Below, piece after piece: positions 60,467 through 64,000 of a stretch of DNA of 64,000 nucleotides. The DNA comes from Sphingobacterium psychroaquaticum. GTDB taxonomy: Bacteria; Bacteroidota; Bacteroidia; Sphingobacteriales; Sphingobacteriaceae. Location: assembly GCF_900177625.1 (NCBI RefSeq), contig NZ_FXAU01000009.1, forward strand, positions 62,001 to 126,000, read 5' to 3'. The stretch's first letter is position 1. The number at the start of each line of letters is the position of its first letter. A program made the position numbers and the translations under genes. The notes under the pieces were generated by a model that was not told where the DNA came from, ran no database searches, and saw only the letters and a list, made by a program, of their open reading frames with translations.

Positions 60467-60748
60467 CTATTCAACTGAAACGCTCAAACCTTCTGATTTT
60501 AGAATCTTACGATAAATTTCCATCTCTGTATACGAGCCTTCTAAAACGGTACATTTACCTTCATTATGGACTTTCCACGCTATTTGCTCCGCCTGTCGCT
60601 CTGAATATTGTAGATGTTTCATCAAGCAGTGGATCACGTGGTCAAAGGTATTGGTTTCGTCGTTCCATAGAACCAAACGATTCGAGGTTTTAACCACCGC
60701 TAGTATCTCTTCGAGTGTGAAAGTCTCTTCTTCGGTTTGTACGCTCAT
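60467..60748 (-). CDS. clpS: ClpS, ATP-dependent Clp protease adaptor
   Basis: 93-aa adaptor that delivers N-degron proteins to ClpA/C-P. The core RLVLWNDETNTFDHVIHCLMKHLQYSERQAEQIAWKVHNEGKCTVLEG carries the N-degron-pocket pattern (ND...TFDHV, the histidine in VHNEGK). Length is normal, with a short N-terminal tail. The start ATG at 60748 fits homologues. A perfect -7 box (TACTTTTG) ends 4 nt upstream of the ATG, so the mRNA may be leaderless. It is divergent from the FabH-type gene, with 62 bp between them. Confidence 0.93.
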   Translation of the reverse strand: MSVQTEEETFTLEEILAVVKTSNRLVLWNDETNTFDHVIHCLMKHLQYSERQAEQIAWKVHNEGKCTVLEGSYTEMEIYRKILKSEGLSVSVE

Positions 60749-60752
60749 ACTA

Positions 60753-60760
60753 CAAAAGTA
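60753..60760 (-). promoter_or_regulatory. Putative -7 promoter box of clpS
   Basis: TACTTTTG on the minus strand, a perfect TAnnTTTG, 4 nt from the clpS ATG. Confidence 0.45.
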
Positions 60761-60810
60761 GTTATTTTTTAAAAATTACGTAATTTTACCGCTGGATCAA
60801 AAAAATATAT

Positions 60811-61857
60811 ATGTTTCAATCGAAGATTGCTGGAATGGGTTACTACGTTCCTAAAAATGTGTACACCAATAACGACCTAACACGTTTCATGGATACCAGT
60901 GATGAATGGATCCAAGAAAGAACGGGAATCAAAGAGCGTCGTTATGCTGATCGTTTAGAAGAAACAACTACGACTATGGCCGTGGAAGCGGCTAAGATAG
61001 CGATAGAGCGCGCAAAGACTACGGCGCAGGAAATCGACTTTATTATTTTTGCCACCCTATCTCCAGATTACTATTTTCCAGGATGCGGCGTGCTCCTACA
61101 GCGTGAAATGGGCATGAAAGAGATTGGCGCACTCGATATTCGTAATCAGTGTTCTGGTTTTGTTTATGCACTTTCCATTGCGGATCAGTTTATCAAAACA
61201 GGCATGTATAAAAATATTTTGGTGGTCGGTTCAGAAAAGCAATCTTTTGCCATGGACTACTCTACCCGTGGACGTTCCGTATCCGTTATCTTTGGAGATG
61301 GTGCAGGAGCTGTCGTCGTACAACCTACCACAGAAGAAGGAAAAGGGATATTAAGCACACACCTACATGCCGATGGCGCCGACGCTGAAAAACTTGCCCT
61401 GTATTATCCAGGAGCATCAGCTGGGAAATGGCTTGAAAATAAACCGAACTGGCCCGATAAAGAATTAGGTGATATATTTATGACACCGGAGATGTTGGAA
61501 GACGGCTCTGTTACTGCACATATGGATGGACAAGCTGTGTTCAAGAAAGCTGTGGTTAAGTTTCCGGAGGTGATTGCTGAAGCGCTGCAAAAGAACAACT
61601 TGCAAACCGGTGATATCGATATGCTGATTCCGCATCAGGCGAATCTACGGATTTCACAATATGTACAAAAAACACTGGGCCTGAGCGATGACCAGGTTTT
61701 CAATAATATTCAAAAATACGGGAACACGACTGCTGCCTCTGTGCCTATTGCACTTTGCGAAGCATGGGAGCAAGGAAAAATTAAGGATGGAGATCTCGTT
61801 TGTCTCGCTGCTTTTGGTGCAGGCTTCACCTGGGGGTCGGCCTTAATACGTTGGTAA
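60811..61857 (+). CDS. Beta-ketoacyl-ACP synthase III (FabH paralogue)
   Basis: Condenses an acyl-CoA with malonyl-ACP to start fatty-acid synthesis, or does a related condensation. The thiolase fold has the complete Cys-His-Asn triad: C114 (RNQCSGFVYAL), H275 (IPHQANLRI) and N305 (YGNTTAAS). TSDEWIQERTGIKERR at about 29-44 is the FabH opening. At 348 aa it is about 30 residues longer than E. coli FabH, with the extra residues around 190-235. It may be a second, specialised FabH; the adjacent fatty-acid-hydroxylase gene would fit branched or hydroxylated lipid synthesis. No acp or fabD is nearby. Confidence 0.88.
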   Translation: MFQSKIAGMGYYVPKNVYTNNDLTRFMDTSDEWIQERTGIKERRYADRLEETTTTMAVEAAKIAIERAKTTAQEIDFIIFATLSPDYYFPGCGVLLQREMGMKEIGALDIRNQCSGFVYALSIADQFIKTGMYKNILVVGSEKQSFAMDYSTRGRSVSVIFGDGAGAVVVQPTTEEGKGILSTHLHADGADAEKLALYYPGASAGKWLENKPNWPDKELGDIFMTPEMLEDGSVTAHMDGQAVFKKAVVKFPEVIAEALQKNNLQTGDIDMLIPHQANLRISQYVQKTLGLSDDQVFNNIQKYGNTTAASVPIALCEAWEQGKIKDGDLVCLAAFGAGFTWGSALIRW

Positions 61858-61866
61858 ATAACCTAT

Positions 61867-61910
61867 AAAGCATAAAAAAAGGAGGTTCAGACCTCCTTTT
61901 TTTATGCTTT
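61867..61910. terminator. Bidirectional terminator overlapping the hydroxylase stop codon
   Basis: Perfect 20-bp arms (AAAGCATAAAAAAAGGAGGT with its complement) around a 4-nt loop between two convergent genes. The right arm extends into the last codons of the minus-strand hydroxylase gene (stop at 61902-61904). Confidence 0.88.
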
Positions 61911-62543
61911 ACTTTTAGTTTCTTTCTTTTTAAATCCAGATCCAAAAATCACGTCCCAAATAGAGGAGCTAACCCCAAATCCTTTCTCCGGATCCGAATA
62001 ATGGTGCAACATATGGTGGTCTTTGATCCGTTTGAACAAACCGGATTTAAAATTAGCATGATGCATCGCATAGTGGCATTCATCATAAATCAGATACCCC
62101 AACAAGAAGCCTGCAAAAAACGAGGCCAACACATATTCGCTAAAGAAAATATAGAAAATAAAATAAATAATCGTCGCCATCGGAATACTCGCCGATAATG
62201 GCATGACCAATCTTAATCTATCCTTTGGATAATCATGATGCACCCCATGAAAGATAAAAGCAATTCGCTTTCCGAAATCAGATGTAGGATGGAAATGGAA
62301 GATCCAACGATGGAGCACATATTCGGCTAACGTCCAAAAAGCCAACCCAAATAGGAAGTACAATACAATGGAACCTACCGTCATTCCACCAGGCACATAC
62401 GACTTGTAAATAAAATAAATAATAACGGGTATCCAAAAAAACAAAGGCACACTCCAATGTATTTTTGTTAACGATTCCAGAAAGTCATTTTTGAACATTC
62501 TCGACGATTCCGTAGAGTTGGATACATATAACTTCTTTGCCAT
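61902..62543 (-). CDS. Sterol-desaturase/fatty-acid-hydroxylase family membrane enzyme
   Basis: Integral membrane di-iron enzyme, 213 aa, with four hydrophobic helices. The histidine clusters of the family are HRWIFHFH near residue 78, HGVHHDYP near 99, HYAMHHA near 157 and HHMLHHYSD near 175. This set resembles fatty-acid 2-hydroxylases, which make the 2-hydroxy acyl chains of sphingolipids. Sphingobacteriaceae contain sphingolipids and iso-C15:0 2-OH, so that is a plausible product but not proven. The 3' end of the gene lies inside the terminator hairpin it shares with the FabH-type gene. Confidence 0.85.
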   Translation of the reverse strand: MAKKLYVSNSTESSRMFKNDFLESLTKIHWSVPLFFWIPVIIYFIYKSYVPGGMTVGSIVLYFLFGLAFWTLAEYVLHRWIFHFHPTSDFGKRIAFIFHGVHHDYPKDRLRLVMPLSASIPMATIIYFIFYIFFSEYVLASFFAGFLLGYLIYDECHYAMHHANFKSGLFKRIKDHHMLHHYSDPEKGFGVSSSIWDVIFGSGFKKKETKSKA

Positions 62544-62636
62544 AATAGTGATTATTTCTAAAACGGTAAAAGTAACGAGTATTAACTAGGAATCAAAATT
62601 TTGCTTTTTGAACTTTTTCACTTTTTTGTCAAAAAT

Positions 62637-64000
62637 TTAATATTTCGACACATTCCAACTATACATCCCCTCCTCTACCTGTACAAATTCACTGTCCACT
62701 AAACTTCTTACTACGCGTAAACGCGTTTCGTCATTCCCGGTCTCTATGGCATCGATCAAACTCTTTACGTCCATTTTCTTATCAGTTAATAGCGTTCGAA
62801 TCTCCGTTTCAATTTTTTCGGTCATTCCTTCCGCATGGATACGCATTAAACACAAATCGCATGTTCCACAAGGAGGGACATCCTTTTCTCCAAAATAACC
62901 TTGTAACGCTACACTACGACAATGCTCCGTATCGAGGTAATTATCGATGGCCTCCAGCTGTTGCTGTTTTATTTTCTTCCTTTCTTGAATAAATTGGCTG
63001 TCAATAAACAAATTTTTATAATCCACACGCGGCTGCAACAATTCAACTTGTGGTGCATCAGTTTTAGGCAGATAAGAGAGTATCTCCAATTTCTGCAAAC
63101 CTTGCAACATGTTCACAATTTCGAGATATGGAAGTTTCAGTTTCTTCGCAAATTCATATTCATTGATCGGAATAAAAAAATCAAATGCACCACCATAATT
63201 ACGGAGGATAAGCTTAATCAACGGATCATATTTAGCGGACTGTACCTGTAGTTTATAAACTTCCTGGTAATCCACTTCAAACTTCAATCTCGATGGAATG
63301 TATACAGCCTCCGAAACAGCTAGCCACCCGTCACGCTCCAAAAACTTTAAGGCACTAATCGTGGGCATGATCTCCAACTGATAACGTTTCGTAAAAGCTC
63401 CGATATCAAAATCAAATGAGATTCCTTTTCCAGCCCCATATGCGATCTGCAAAAAATTACAAAGGTGATGATACACCTGTTGTATAAACTTTATCGAAGG
63501 GAAACTTGATTCAAAGTTATCCCATAATCGCTCGCGGTCTTGCTGTTGATACATCAGGACCGGATAAGCTTTCTTTCCATCGCGCCCCGCACGCCCCGCT
63601 TCCTGATAGTATGCTTCTAGGGAATCTGGAATATCAAGATGCAGCACAAAACGCACATCCCCTTTATCAATCCCCATTCCAAAAGCATTCGTCGCAACAA
63701 TAACACGAACCTGTTGCTGCATCCATCGGTCTTGCTTTTGCGAACGCGATATATTATCTAGTCCAGCATGATAAAAATCTGCTGGAATACCGTGGTTCAC
63801 TAAGTACTGTGCCACTTCTTGTGTTTCTCGCCTATTGCGCACATACACCACCCCACTTCCACCGAGCTTATGGATCATCCGCAGCATTCGGTTCATCTTA
63901 TCGTCCTCCTGGAGTGCCATGTAGGCCAAATTGGAACGACCAAAGCTCATCCGAAAAACATTGGGTGTCGTAAAAGCCAGTTTTTCTTGAATATCGTCTA
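62637..64000 (-). CDS. recQ: ATP-dependent DNA helicase RecQ, C-terminal part (runs off the right edge)
   Basis: Superfamily 2 DNA helicase for recombination and repair. About 454 codons of the 3' part are inside the window; the ATP-binding N-terminal half lies beyond 64000. Visible are helicase motif IV (GSGVVYVRNRRETQEVAQYL), motif V (VRVIVATNAFGMGIDKGDVRFVLH) and motif VI (YYQEAGRAGRDG). The zinc-binding domain has cysteines C in CRSVALQGYFG and CGTCDLC. The winged-helix region lies between motif VI and the cysteines. The protein ends soon after the zinc domain, with no recognisable HRDC domain, as in short Bacteroidota RecQ forms. Confidence 0.93.
   Translation of the reverse strand, partial: DDIQEKLAFTTPNVFRMSFGRSNLAYMALQEDDKMNRMLRMIHKLGGSGVVYVRNRRETQEVAQYLVNHGIPADFYHAGLDNISRSQKQDRWMQQQVRVIVATNAFGMGIDKGDVRFVLHLDIPDSLEAYYQEAGRAGRDGKKAYPVLMYQQQDRERLWDNFESSFPSIKFIQQVYHHLCNFLQIAYGAGKGISFDFDIGAFTKRYQLEIMPTISALKFLERDGWLAVSEAVYIPSRLKFEVDYQEVYKLQVQSAKYDPLIKLILRNYGGAFDFFIPINEYEFAKKLKLPYLEIVNMLQGLQKLEILSYLPKTDAPQVELLQPRVDYKNLFIDSQFIQERKKIKQQQLEAIDNYLDTEHCRSVALQGYFGEKDVPPCGTCDLCLMRIHAEGMTEKIETEIRTLLTDKKMDVKSLIDAIETGNDETRLRVVRSLVDSEFVQVEEGMYSWNVSKY

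Overview
The window reads as a chromosomal segment of a Bacteroidota, most likely family Sphingobacteriaceae (Sphingobacterium/Pedobacter-like). The grounds are two FecI-FecR-SusC-SusD loci, many lipoproteins with a classic lipobox, a TonB-dependent receptor with a carboxypeptidase-regulatory domain, weak or absent Shine-Dalgarno sequences, and repeated matches to the Bacteroidota -7 promoter box TAnnTTTG. Genus and species cannot be fixed from sequence reading alone. No phage, transposase, CRISPR array or replication origin was seen.

Layout. 1-4.2 kb: partial pyrE head-to-head with a NUDIX hydrolase, then a C4-dicarboxylate symporter and a CstA-type permease. 4.4-5.8 kb: an orphan secreted sulfatase. 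5.85-7.03 kb: a non-coding direct-repeat array carrying long hairpins and heptamer microrepeats. 7.2-11.1 kb: small outer-membrane protein, copper chaperone and copper ATPase, GtrA-like protein. 11.2-15.2 kb: a four-gene minus-strand operon (GntP-family permease, RidA, D-threonine aldolase/D-serine dehydratase-like enzyme, M19 dipeptidase) that looks like a D-amino-acid or D-dipeptide catabolic unit. 15.5-17 kb: a secreted calcineurin-like phosphoesterase.

17-42.3 kb holds two tandem, same-strand nutrient-uptake loci, each headed by an ECF sigma factor and a FecR anti-sigma factor. Locus 1 continues SusC, SusD, small lipoprotein, M16 peptidase, beta-propeller-like lipoprotein. Locus 2 continues SusC, SusD, DUF4843 lipoprotein, PKD-like lipoprotein, lipoprotein esterase and two periplasmic thioredoxin-fold proteins. 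The accessory genes point to peptide or protein-derived substrates rather than a plain glycan, because no glycoside hydrolase is present. A compact antisense RNA candidate lies on the opposite strand at the start of the locus 2 susC.

42.6-47.4 kb: two small SRPBCC/START proteins, a secreted alpha/beta hydrolase with a carboxymuconolactone-decarboxylase partner, a trypsin-like protease with an unusual CxxCHxxH motif, and tRNA-Met with a clear promoter and terminator. 47.7-55.6 kb is housekeeping: LptF/G permease, ribBA, then a minus-strand run of sensor kinase, response regulator, TPR protein, hemE, hemJ and an outer-membrane protein, then a YjjG-type HAD phosphatase. 55.7-57.0 kb: six tandem copies of a ~215 bp non-coding unit. 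57-64 kb: DUF1080 protein, TonB-dependent receptor, clpS, a FabH paralogue, a fatty-acid-hydroxylase-type membrane enzyme, and the 3' part of recQ.
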